Both the position numbers and the translations under genes were made by a program. From Trichothecium roseum (taxonomy: Eukaryota > Ascomycota > Sordariomycetes > Hypocreales), in the NCBI GenBank assembly GCA_026184415.1, contig CM047944.1, forward strand, positions 372,001 to 436,000: 64,000 bases of DNA, read 5' to 3'. Below, in pieces: positions 45,943 through 56,947 of the stretch; within the stretch, counting starts at the first letter, position 1, and each line of letters starts with the position of its first letter. The notes under the pieces were generated by a model, which did not search any database, was not told where the DNA came from, and was given only the letters and a program-made list of their open reading frames with translations.

Positions 45943-48875
45943 ATGGAGGGCTCAAGAGAGCCACCGCGAAAACGTCAAAGAATAGAAGGACCCAAGGTCA
46001 CTGTTCCCGGCAGAGGCTCGCAGCCTCAGCGGCAACTTCCTCGCGAGGCCTACACCATCGGCTGGATCTGCCCTCTGCATGTCGAACTCAGTGCTGCGTT
46101 GACCATGCTCGATGAGGAGCATGTCGTCCCGAAACAAGATGTTGGAGACGCCAACACATACATGGTTGGGAAAATCCACCAGCACAGTGTAGCAATCGCA
46201 TGTTTACCGCACCTGGGATAGGGCACGAACAATGCTGCGACGGTGGCGAACAACATGCGGCGGAGTTTCCCCTCTATTCGCTTACAGCTTGTAGTCGGTA
46301 TAGGGGGAGGCGTCCCAGGAAAGATTGATGTACTACTTGGAGACGTCGTCGTTGGGCAAAAGGTGCTGCAGCATGATATGGGAAAGCTCAAGGATGGCAT
46401 CTTAGAGGTGATGGGCGCACCTGTCGAGGCACCCCCAGAGGCTATGAGCGCCATTACTATGATGCAAGCGAATCATCGGCGCCACTCCAGGTCCATACTT
46501 ACAGCATTGAGTGAGGTGGCCGGGAAAAATCCAAATATCACGAGTGACGCCGACAAAAGCCAGCTCCAAGACTGGCTATACGAAAGCTCTTACGAGCATG
46601 TCGAGTCGAGTAGTACTTGCGACGTCTGTGACAGTTCGAGGCGAACTATTTGACCTCCTCGCATTGACAAAAATCCCGTCATACATTACGGCACAATCGC
46701 GTCTGGCAATCAAGTTCTCAAACACGCTCAGACAAGAGATCGACTTTGTCAGGCCCACGATGTCTTGTGCGTCGAAATGGAGGCGGCAGGCCTGATTCGC
46801 AACTCTCCATCCTTGGTTATACGGGGAATTTGTGACTACGCCGATTCTCATAAGAACAAGGAATGGCAATCATACGCTGCTATGGTTGCTGCCGCATACG
46901 CCAGAGAGTTTCTATACTTTTTGCCGGCGAGGGAGGCTCGAACACAACCAGGTACGTCCTCCGTGTTGAACCTCGGAAAAGGTCGAATAACCAAGACGCA
47001 TGCGACTAACAATTCTATGCAGAAAAAGTCCACTTACAGCGGGATATGCCCCATTGTTCGGAGACATTAGAGCCCCTGTTGCAGTATCCGGGGCGTAATA
47101 CCACACTCACCGAGGAAACAGTCCAAGTCACCGAGGAAAACCAAGCCACCGCGGAAATAACCCAAGCCCTCGTAAACTCCCTAAAATTTGATGAACTGGG
47201 CAATCGCCATGCAAATATTCAAAAAGCACATGGAAGAACTTGCAAGTGGCTACTATACAAACAGGAATATCGTGATTGGCTGAACCCGAATGAATACAGG
47301 AACCACCATGGACTTCTGTGGATAAAGGGGAAACCCGGGGCTGGAAAGTCAACCTTGATGAAATTCACGCTGGGGGAGGTTAAGAAGAAAACGGACAACG
47401 GCATCATCATCTCGTTCTTCTTCAATGCTCGCGACAATGACATTGAAAAGTCCACCTCAGGAATGTATCGATCACTTTTGTTCCAGCTTTTAACTCTGAT
47501 GCCATCATTACGACAAATCTTCAGATACCTCGATGTGACAGCACAAAGCGAGCATCACCCACAATGGGGGATCGAAACGCTCAAAGAACTCTTCCAACAG
47601 GCGGTACAGAGCCTCGGTAATGCACCTTTGCTTTGCCTAGTGGATGCCCTGGACGAATGCGACGAAGCTGAGATTCGTGATATGGTGTCTTTCTTCCAGG
47701 ATTTGGGGAGACTGGCTCTATCGACTGGTGTGCACTTTCATGTTTGTTTTGCGAGTAGGCATTATCCCCACATCACAGTCGGCACCGGAATTCACTTGAC
47801 CCTTGAGGGCCAGGAAGGCCACAGCCAGGATATTTCCAATTACATTGAAACCAATCTTCACATTGGAAATAGCCAGGCTACAAATATGTTGCGGTCCAAC
47901 CTCCTCCAAAAAGCGTCTGGGGTTTTCATGTGGGTTGTATTGGTCGTGAAGATGCTTAATGAAGACCACGATTCCGGCCTTTCCTCGGCCAGGCTCAGGA
48001 GAAAGCTGCAAGATATTCCTGGGGACCTGCATGCCCTATTCCATAACCTCTTGATACGTGACAACAAGATGACGGAGGAGATGCAACTGTGTTTTCAGTG
48101 GGTATTATTCGCAAGACAACCTCTTAGTGCCAAGGAATTATACTCTGCAATTCATTCGGGCCTTGTCGAGGCAACGTCTAGTGATGCTGACGAACTATTC
48201 GGTTGGCGGTCCGATCAGATGCCTCTTGATTTGGTGAAACGATTTCTACTCTCTGCTTCAAAGGGACTCGTGGAAGTCACGAAATCCCAGCCGCAAATCA
48301 CCCAATTCATTCACGAGTCTGTCAAAGACTTTTTACTCAAGGAGAACGAACTTTTCGTCATTTGGCCTAATATCAGAGAGGGTTTTGAGGGGCGAAGTCA
48401 TGACAGGCTCAAGAAGTGCTGCCTCGACTACATTTTAATCGCCCGTCGCCAAATGCCCATCCTTCTCTTCAACAGTGTTAGGTCTACGTCGCTCTTGAGG
48501 TACCGAAAATCCACGGACCAGAGCTAGCCCTTCTTACATTATGCAGTTATGAATTTGCTTCGCCACGCCGATCATGCTCAACGTTTGGGTAACAGCCAAC
48601 ACGATTTCCTATTACGATTTCCTCTTCAGGAGTGGAAGGATATCCGTAATACGGTTAAACTATACGACGATGGTCATAACCCTATGACTAGCAGTCTTCT
48701 CTACATCCTCGCCGAACATAACTCGGCAAATCTTATTCACACATATCCATCAAATAGTTGTTTTCTAAGCATAAAGAAACAAAAATATGGAACTCCTCTT
48801 TTCGCCGCTCTCGCACTAAAAAACTATGAAACTGCGCAGGTGTTTCTAGAGATAGGCACCAATAGCCTGGGATGA
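45943..48875 (+). pseudogene. Fungal NLR: nucleoside-phosphorylase-like + NACHT domains, interrupted by three in-frame stops
   Basis: STAND/NLR-type protein; relatives are implicated in non-self recognition and cell death in fungi. One frame carries family-like sequence from ATG 45943 to 48875, but with TAG at 46219, TGA at 46651 and TAG at 48525. A 71-nt intron (46952-47022, GTACGT...TATGCAG, branch GACTAAC) keeps the frame. The first part is a PNP/UDP-phosphorylase-like domain: YTIGWICPLHVELSAA, VVGIGGGVP, DVVVGQKV, HYGTIASGN, VLCVEMEAAGL, VIRGICDYADSHKN. The second is NACHT: Walker A GKPGAGKST (about 47330) and Walker B LCLVDALDECD (about 47634). A conserved post-NACHT region follows, with IHESVKDFLL and, after the last stop, LLYILAEHNSANLI and YGTPLFAALA. 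The expected ankyrin repeats are absent. Each stop is one substitution from a sense codon and flanking conservation is intact, so decay looks recent. Readthrough or sequencing error is less likely. Confidence 0.85.
46952..47022 (+). other. Intron of the NLR relic
   Basis: The donor GTACGT, branch-like GACTAAC and acceptor TATGCAG remain intact, and splicing restores phase (QP|EKVHLQ) between the phosphorylase-like domain and the linker to NACHT. Confidence 0.75.
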
Positions 48876-48953
48876 AGTATGAGCTTTATAGCAAACGCAT
48901 ATATGTATATATGTATATCTATCTATATGCTAATGGCGGAATTTTGTTCCTTT

Positions 48954-51005
48954 TCAACATCTAATAGCAACGCCCTTCCGCTTCTCGCCCTCGCGCACCT
49001 CAAACATGATACCCACGGCGCCGACGAAGAAGACAAAGGTGGCAACCATGAACACGAAGCCCGCCCACTCGTGCAGGACGCCCTGCAGGATGGCCATCAT
49101 ACCCTCGACGCCTACGGCGAAGCCCACGAGGTTGGCGGATATCATCATGAGGACGTTGACGACGCCGGCGGCAGAGCACATGACGCGGTACTGGAAGGGG
49201 CGCGACTCCCACTTGTGCGGGGGGAAGAGGAAGACGGCGATGCGCTCGGGGAGCATGAAGAGGACGATGAGCCAGCCCCAGACGAGGAGGCGCATCTGGA
49301 TGTCGTGCCAGAGGGCGACAAAGGTGAACACGATGAGGTAGGTGAGCGTCGACCGGGCGGCGTCGAGCCAGGTCCTAAAGGAAGAGCCGCCGAGGGGGCC
49401 GTAGATGTAGCGGATGAGCCAGCGGCTGTAGGAGCGGTGCCAGGAGCGCCAGAAGAACCGGGTGCTATAGTTGTTGCCCACGCAGCGGACCATGTTCTCG
49501 GGAGGGTCGATGCCGTCGACCAGGGCCCAGAGACGGAAGAGACGCCAGGGGAGGAGGAGCTTGAGCCAGATGATGTTGAGGTTGATGAAGGAGAGAAGGC
49601 CCAGCTGGGATGGCGAGTACGACCTCCATACGGGGTTGGCCTTGCTGATCGCGCCCATGTAGTGGAGATGGAGGATGAACTCCATGGCCAGCAGGCAGAG
49701 GAAGAGGCGCACCGCGTAGCGGATGGTGCGAGGGCGCTCGATGCTGGCGGTGCGGTGCTTACACTGCGCGACGTAGTCGTTGAACGTCATGATGGGGCCC
49801 GTCAGGTACAGCGGGGCGTAGATGGCGTAGGCCACATAGTTGCGGAAGTTGTAGTCCCTCGGGTCTGCTGAGATGGAGACACGTTCGCGCTCGGAAAGCT
49901 GGGTTGGGTCCGACTGCTTCTTCTTTAATGTATCAGCGCCATGTCCACGAGACAAAGAAGAGATCTTGCATTTCTCATCATATTTTTGTTTCCCCCAAAA
50001 AAAAAGGGGGGGAGGGGAAGTTGGGGGGATTACCTCGAGAGAAGCAGCAGTGCGCTTGTCGGCACTCCAGTAGTAGTCCAGGTTGAAGCTTATCAGCCTC
50101 AAGATGGTAATATTAAAGAGGATTTCCCAACGGGACATGAGGCCGCCATAACTATCCAGCACGTCACCCAGCTTCCACAATGACGGGACAAAGAGCCTCG
50201 CCATGTGGCCGTAGCGATAACCCGAAAACATATCGTTGGCGAAGAGGATCGAGATGTTGAAACCCCAGGTGGCCAGCGGGACGTAGCGCTTGGGCAGCCT
50301 GGTCGCCAGGGCAAAGTTGAGCCAGAGGATGGCGAAGACCTTGAAGACGGAGAAGCCGTGGAGGACGACGAGGAAGAGGATGGCAAAGGCGTAGTCAAAG
50401 GTGGCCCGGTGCTCTAACCTGCCGGAACCGTTGCCCTTGAGCTGCGGTGCTGGGCGGAGGGTCTCGTAAAGACGGCGCAGCAAGGGGTGGAAGATGAGGA
50501 GCATCGTCATGTACGGCAGGTTCTCGCGAAAGGAGCGGTACTGGTGGTCGGTGTTGTCAATCTTTCGCCCGAAGAGCCATCCGTCCGACAGCAAGTGCTG
50601 GTACTTGTGGTATCGCGGGTCCCATGCTGTATCATCCCCCTCAAACAATCCATGTAAGCCCTCGGTGTCCTTGATTCGGGGTTTCCCCCAAAAAGGGGGG
50701 GGGGGGGGGGGGGGGGGGGTTAATCAGGGTGGGGAGTAAGCTCACGCACGTCCAGAAACTGAATAAGGGACATAAATCATAGCCCATAACCCAAAGGCCA
50801 GTATCACGCTGTACACAAAGTACTCGGGCGTCCTCCATAGCGACGGCTGCGCCCCGGCCCGAAGCTTGGTGGGTGATTCCGACTTGAGGGCGGGGTCGGC
50901 GCGCGCGTCGATGACGGTCTGGTAGGGGACGGAAGAGGAGCTCGTGAAGCGCGTGTCGAGCGTGTCGAGCGTGTACATCGAACGGAAGAAAGCGAAGGGA
51001 CCCAT
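48954..51005 (-). CDS. gup1: Gup1-like MBOAT O-acyltransferase (GPI-anchor lipid remodelling)
   Basis: ER multi-pass acyltransferase that adds a long acyl chain to the sn-2 position of GPI lipids; first named for a glycerol-uptake phenotype. Exons are 51005-50750, 50626-50034 and 49922-48954; 605 aa. Intron 1 (123 nt, GTGCGT...GATACAG, phase 1) joins PYSVSG to PWDPRYHKY and contains G25. Intron 2 (111 nt, GTAATC...TTAAAG, phase 0) joins AASLE to KKQSDP; it has no stop, so an unspliced frame runs through it. Landmarks are MYTLDTLDTRFT at the N-terminus, GWLFGRKIDNTDHQYR, FRENLPYM, HPLLRRLYE, YYWSADKR, RDYNFRNYVAYAIYAPLYLTGPI, FFWRSWHRSYSRWLIRY and the MBOAT histidine in VALWHDIQ. At least eight hydrophobic segments are visible. 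The stop is only 78 bp from the NLR relic. Confidence 0.94.
50695..50719. repeat. G25 homopolymer tract inside gup1 intron 1
   Basis: Twenty-five G on the plus strand, hence a C25 run in the gup1 pre-mRNA, about 70 nt upstream of the acceptor. It probably varies in length. Confidence 0.88.
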
Positions 51006-52575
51006 TGTTGCTGCTTTCTGCTATTGTCGTTCGCGTTGGCTTTTTATCGTTTTCGAAGGAAAGGGGCCCTTGTTGCGCACGAATAGGGGAGAATATTACT
51101 TCATGGCTAGAAAATCTTGGAGTAAGTAAAATAATGATTGTTGTGGCTAAACCGAGATTTGATATATATGTGTATATGCATATGGCTTTCTCGGAAGAAA
51201 AAGAGAACGGAGTGAGCAAAGAAATGGTTCTGATGGAGGGGAATAAAAGCTGCCCCCTTGCACTCCTCCGTAGAGATGGGATAGGCGTTCTAGATTCGAG
51301 GCCCTGGATCAGAACCTGTGCTGAAAAGACGAGGTACGTGCGTCGGGGGGTTGCAGCTGACGTTGCGGCGGCCGCGGCTCCACTTGGAGCTCCCCCTAGG
51401 AAGCATTGAATTCTAGGTAGTAGCACCTGTCAGTGTCACGAATAGAAAATATTCAGACTGAGGTTTCGTACGGAGTATTGTTATCAATTGTCCTATTCAG
51501 TACCATGTTCATCTGCGGCTCTAGGTGAGAAACAGGCATTCGTTATTTTCCATTCTTATTCGGACGTTATTGATTCTTGGTTCTAGCTGAAGTCGGGTTG
51601 TCAAATTCCAGATACTTTTTAATACTACGAAATATGGTAGTGCTACATTTAGTACCCGCACTTCTACGGGGTACTGATAAAGTATAGGATTTTGACGGTA
51701 GGTAAGATAATAAACTGCAGCACTGATGCTTGAAACTACTACCAAGGCAAGCCACGTATGCCGCCACTTGGTGGCAATATTCACCACATAGCCATGAGGA
51801 AAGGTTGCAGTGCGTTGCCGCCTCAGCAGGGCGGATGAGTACAGATTGCCAAAGTATTGTCAAAGTCAAAATCCAAATATCACCAAGGCATTAATCGCAC
51901 CTGCCTGCTCTAAGCAACGGGCAGTGAGATCACGCTTCGTGTTGCCAAAACAGATACGGAAGACGGAATATAAATGCCCAGTCAACAATCATATCCACAA
52001 TAGCCCTTTTGGCTTTTTCAACCTTATTCAACATATTACATTCTCAAGCGGACCCTCTCACCTTTTTCTCATCTTCGTTTGACGCATGATGTAAATCATG
52101 CGTCCCTGACAATACTGCAACACAATCATCTGGAGAGTGAATTGGCGGCCCCAAGTTTCTATGGTACCTACTAGAAGTGACCCACCTGAGCTTGGGTGGT
52201 TTCATCCCTACCTGCGGAGTACAATAGTAGCCTATGTACTTATTAGGTGCCAGGGTGGTGCCCAGGTAATGGTAGGTTCAGATGCAACAGCTCCGTGTCA
52301 AACGCGTTGCAGGCAGTTGGTTAACTGTGCTGACTCAGCGATTTCCAAGATTCACGTCTTTGCAACTGGATTGAAACTTCATCCATCGCAAAAACCCGCC
52401 ACCGGTTCCAGACAGATCGCCTATTTTGAATTCAAGTCTTGCGACGTGTCAAACGAGGGTCGCAGCACGTGGCAAACGATGGTTTAGAAAGCAACTCACT
52501 CTTCAAGCCTTGGAGAGTCGAGGTTAGTGCAGCCCATTGAACGCGACCGACTACCTAAGCGCACACTCACCCATC
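51006..52575. other. Divergent promoter region gup1 / TAF1
   Basis: I see no gene in 1.57 kb between two divergent start codons. One TACGGAGTA copy lies at 51469 and a partial copy near 52215. Confidence 0.55.
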
Positions 52576-55500
52576 ATGGCCGACGACGAAGACAACGCGA
52601 CTCCTGCGGAGGAGAAGCGCGAACCCAAGGAGACAAAGTGGCAGGATCAGAAAGATGCGGACGATGAGGAGATCGCGAGGTTTCTCCAGAAGGCACAGGA
52701 AGGGGGGGATACCGGCGTCAAGTTCGATGATACGCCTTTCGACCAGACCAACAAAGCCGACGATGCCGAGGATTTCGAAGACATTAGCGATGATGATCTA
52801 CCCGACGAAGAAGAGCCTAGCGCAGGTACCTCGATGGAAATTCCCGGTTTGACCGATGATGGCGGTACCAGCAACGATGCGGATGATCTCTTCGGTGATG
52901 GACCTTCTTCCCCAGGGCTGTTTGGGCCTTCTTCGCCAGGCGCCCAAGTCCGCGATGCCGACATCGATGCCAACGCTGAGACTGACGCCGACGAGATCAT
53001 GGAGGATACGCAGCCTGCAGAAGCTCCAGTCGACTTCAGCATCAACTTCAATACTGAGCCAGGGTTTTTCGGCACAAATCAAGATCCAAATATCCCTGCG
53101 CCCGCCGAGAGTGTGGAGGACCTCCTCAAGCAAGCATGGCCTGCATTCGAAAGAGGGCGTGTACTGGTTTGGAGCGAACTCTTTCCTCAGAAGCATGCTT
53201 CCTGGAAGGAGAAGAAACCGCCGAGGAAACCGAGGAAGCTTGTCACCAGTAAGCTCACCCTGGAGTTGGACCAAGATACCGCGCTTGCCTTCCGTCTACC
53301 AGCATCAAGTGCTCCCAATGGATCCAGGGCGAGACGTGACGCTACCAGTGGTATGGTCTACTGTAATAGAGACCAAATATCGGAAGATGAAGATGCGGGA
53401 CAGTTCAGCCTGGACCAAAACTCCGACTCCGAAAGTGTTTTTGGTTTCAGTATGAGAGATATTGAGCTGGTTTGCGAAGATTGGGATACCCATATCGACA
53501 CCGTGGAGGCTGCATTTGACGCTCGTGCTTCGGCGGCCAAAGCCTCCGCTGAAGCCAAGAAGAAGGCGCGTGAAACGGAGTTAAAGGCAGCGGATGCAGA
53601 TGATGCTTGGGATGCCGAATTCCTACTAGGTGAAGACGCTGCCGATGTCAGAGAACTGTTGGAAGACCCCGAGATTCTGTCCAAACCGCGTGAAAAGACG
53701 TCTGGACTACCAGCTATTCCCAAATATGTGGCGCCCTCGTTCGATGACTTCCAAGGGGTCACCCGCAGGGGAGCCAAGCGGGTACAGCTAGACCTGGATG
53801 ATCCATACCTGCTTCTGGAAACGCAGGACTCGCAGCGTAATGCGAAACGGCCCCGTCTTGATGGCCCCGAATCGAAACGCACGAATGGCAGTCTCAGTGG
53901 CAAAGCAACTTCTCGATTCAACTTCTCCAATGATGATGCCTACGATTTACTCAAGGAAAACCACAAGGGCAAGATCCGTGCCACTCTGGGAAATATCTCG
54001 GTTGACCACGGTATGCCTGCTGTCAAACTGACGTGGCCCTACTACAAGGTGAAGTTGGGAGGGACTACGGACGAATACCATCGCCCTCGCTTCAGGTATA
54101 AGAAGTTCGCAGGCCACACCATCAAGTTCGACAAGCCCCACCATCACAAGCGTAAAGCGATGCGAGGCAAGGCTTCCGATATATACCGCACATCCAAGGA
54201 CCTAAGCATGAACGACAACGCCACTGCCGTCCTCTTTGAGTACTGCGAGCCTCGACCAAGAGTGCTGAATAATTTTGCCATGGGAAGCAAGGTCATCAAC
54301 TACTATCGTCGTAAAGAAGCTACAGACGACGATCAACTTCCAAGGCAGGACTTGGGAGAGTACCGGACACTGTTGCCGGAAGACCGTTCGCCTTTCTCCA
54401 TCTTCGGGACAGTTGATGCGGGCGAGATTGTTCCCACATTGCACAACGAGATGTACCGGGCGCCCGTCTTCAAGCATGCACCCAAGAGCTCGGACTTCTT
54501 GGTGGTTCGAAATACTACTGGTACCGAGGGATCTAAATGGTACCTTCACAAGATCGATCATCTCCACGTTGTTGGCCAGTCTTTCCCATCAGAAGAGGTA
54601 CCTGGGCCTCACAGTCGCAAAGTCACCAATGCTTCCAAGAATCGCATGAAGATGCTTGCATACCGCATGATTCGTCATAGCAAGACGGCCAACTGCCAGC
54701 TATCCGATATCACAAAGCACATCGCCGACTCAACGGACACCCAGAACCGTCAAAAGCTAAAGGAATTCCTCCAGTACGACCGCGAAAGTGGCGAAAAGGG
54801 CATGTGGAGGCTGAGACCTGGTGAGCCGATTCATGACGAGAATTTTATCCGTGCAATGATCAAGCCAGAGCAAGTGTGTGGACTAGACGCTATGCAGCTC
54901 GGCATCAAGGAACTTGAGGACGCCGGCTATGATCCTCGAAATGCTAACCTGGGAGACGACGCCCAAGCCATGGATGCCGACGAGCCTGAAGATGATGACA
55001 TGGCGAGCGAGCTGGAGAAGGGCGCTGGAGACGGCAAGAAAAAGATCGATCCCGAGTCGTTAACGCCCTGGCGGACAACGAAGGCTTTCATCGATGCATG
55101 CGCCTCAAAGGCTATGCTTGCCTTGCATGGCCCTGGCGACCCAACCGGCCACGATCTTGGCTTCAGTTTTCTACGGACATCAATGAAAGGCGGATATCTC
55201 GAGGCCATTCAAGGCCCCCAGTCGACATCCGCGGACGCTATGGAAAAGAACAAGGAAAAGGGCAACGCTAATAACGGTCATGCCTACAATGTTAAAGACC
55301 AACAGGCCAAATATGAAGAAGGAATCCGCCGAATCTGGGGAAGACAAAAGGAAACGTTATCCGATGCCACCGAGCACGACCCGAAAGACATCCTCGCCAA
55401 CGAAGACGAAGACGATCGCTTCAACGCGCAGCCCACGGCGACACCCGCGATGTTCGATGAAGGGGTCAGTCAAATTAGTGGTTTCACCTCGTCCAGCCGA

Positions 55501-56947
55501 CACCCGAAACGCGCGATTCGCATCATTCGAAAAGTGACCATGCCTGATGGAAGCACTCAAGATCGAATCGAGGTTGTCCACGATCCTGTCGTCATCACCC
55601 AGTATATGAAACGGAGAGCCGATGCCGACATGGAATCCAGAGAGTACGTTAAAGCCCTGCTTCGTTATCCGGGCCTCACCAAGCCATCCCCACGCTCGTG
55701 GCGGAGACTACCCGCCTGCGTGAAAGCAGCTTATAAGTGGTCTCTCCTCGCCGATTTGAAAGTGGCCAAGGGCCAGCGAGCAACGTGGGGACCAGGGGTT
55801 CCCGGTATCGAGGCAGACTTGGTTGGTTTCGAGTTTAAAGCACCAGCTTACACTTATATTTCAACAGCATCTACGCGAAGCCTACAGGCAGTGCCGACCA
55901 GGACCGTCTTGCAGAGATTAGGTAACTATTTTCCCCCGCCCAGTCCCCTGTCATTATGTACCGCTAGTATTCTAACTGTGCTGGTTGCAGAATTAAGAAG
56001 GAACTCGACCGACTCGAAAAGAACAAGGCACGAAGAGAAGCTCGAGAACAGCAGAAACAACTCCAGCGCGGCGTTGCTACCGGAGATGCTTCTTCCCCCA
56101 AGCCAAACAGTGGCGATAAGACTGTCACGGGCACGACGCGGAAATGCGCGAATTGTGGTCTTCAAGGACACATTAAAACCAACAAAAAGTATGCAAAACA
56201 CTTTTCCTCATCTGTCTCTGCTTGCCACTCCTTACCCCGTGCCCCTCTCAGCCCCATCTTCTTCGCCATCTTCGCCATCTTCGCCAGTGCGTGCAGTATC
56301 TCCACCTCCTCGTGCATCTTTTGATTGGTTTTCCACTGCGACGGCCAACGAAGCCAATTGGAAAAGGGGGAATAAGAAAAAAGCGCTGTTCAAGAGTGTC
56401 CTTGGTGCCAAGATGAGCCAGTGCGATGCGGCGAACAAGCGACACGGCCGCAAGTGGGACGTGCTCAGGAAAAAGGCCCAGAACATTGCCCAAGACGCGC
56501 TGCGGCGGCAAAAGACACAGCAACAACGCCCTCCCACGAAGAAGTGGATGAAGCAGCAAGCGCAGCTCGAAAAGGAGAGAATCGAGAGAGAACGAGCCGA
56601 CATCCTCGAGCGCTACCAGCAACAACTCCAAGTGGAGACGGAACGGCGCACATCACTTGGGACGCGACACTGAAGACGACCAAACATTCATCATTGGGCA
56701 TCACTTGTCCGTTTTCTTTTTGTCAACAACGGCGCAATATTTCTTTTTTTAGGCGGGGGCCCGGGGTTGGTGTCCATTTTTTACTCTCTGCAATATGGGA
56801 ATTTTTACCATGAAGTCAGCAAAGGATATTATAACTAACAAGTCATTTTTTTTCACGAAAACAAGGTTATGCCCCCTGCTCAACGGCACAATGGCAGCGG
56901 ACAAGGGCGCGGCCGAGCACGGCGGCTTCGGGAGTTACACCGGGTAA
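52576..56947 (+). CDS. taf1: TFIID subunit TAF1, four exons
   Basis: Largest TFIID subunit, scaffold for TBP and promoter DNA at RNA polymerase II genes. Exons are 52576-55643, 55868-55921, 55991-56188 and 56866-56947; 1133 aa. ATG 52576 (MADDEDNATP) is the first in frame. The acidic N-terminus (EDFEDISDDDLPDEEE) resembles the TBP-binding region. The central conserved domain includes GNISVDHGMPAVKLTWPYY and RYKKFAGHTIKFDKP, FEYCEPRPRVLNNFAMGSKV, SPFSIFGTVDAGE, and a winged-helix-like KNRMKMLAYRMIRHSK. Intron 1 (224 nt, GTACGT...CAACAG) is needed to reach IYAKPTGSADQDRLAEI; intron 2 is 69 nt. The zinc knuckle is split by intron 3 (677 nt): CANCGLQGHIKTNK, then KLCPLLNGTM. Intron 3 has a canonical ACTAAC (56834-56839) and T-rich tract before its acceptor, and contains a separate ORF. 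No bromodomain is present, as in yeast. Confidence 0.93.
56191..56673 (+). CDS. ORF nested in TAF1 intron 3, basic coiled-coil-like protein, unrecognised
   Basis: A complete ATG-to-TGA frame of 160 aa lies wholly within the TAF1 intron, starting two bases after the donor. Its frame differs from the preceding TAF1 exon, where readthrough stops early. The first ~50 residues are Ser/Pro-rich and could act as a targeting sequence. The rest is strongly basic and helical: NEANWKRGNKKKALFKSVLG, then KRHGRKWDVLRKKAQNIAQD and QAQLEKERIERERADILERY. From an internal ATG at 56413 (86 aa) the third codon positions are mostly G or C, like true genes here, which argues against chance. It could be a nested gene, an alternative 3' end of TAF1, or a relic. 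I do not recognise the family. Confidence 0.5.
   Translation: MQNTFPHLSLLATPYPVPLSAPSSSPSSPSSPVRAVSPPPRASFDWFSTATANEANWKRGNKKKALFKSVLGAKMSQCDAANKRHGRKWDVLRKKAQNIAQDALRRQKTQQQRPPTKKWMKQQAQLEKERIERERADILERYQQQLQVETERRTSLGTRH

Noticed and set aside
48879..49871. 330-codon plus-strand ORF opposite gup1
   Set aside because: Asp/Glu/Gly-rich complement of a membrane-protein gene; the MBOAT frame on the other strand is conserved.
52537..56673. Single continuous 1378-codon TAF1 frame
   Set aside because: The first codon is TTG, and the last third leaves the conserved TAF1 frame. Splice sites and the split zinc knuckle show a four-exon gene.
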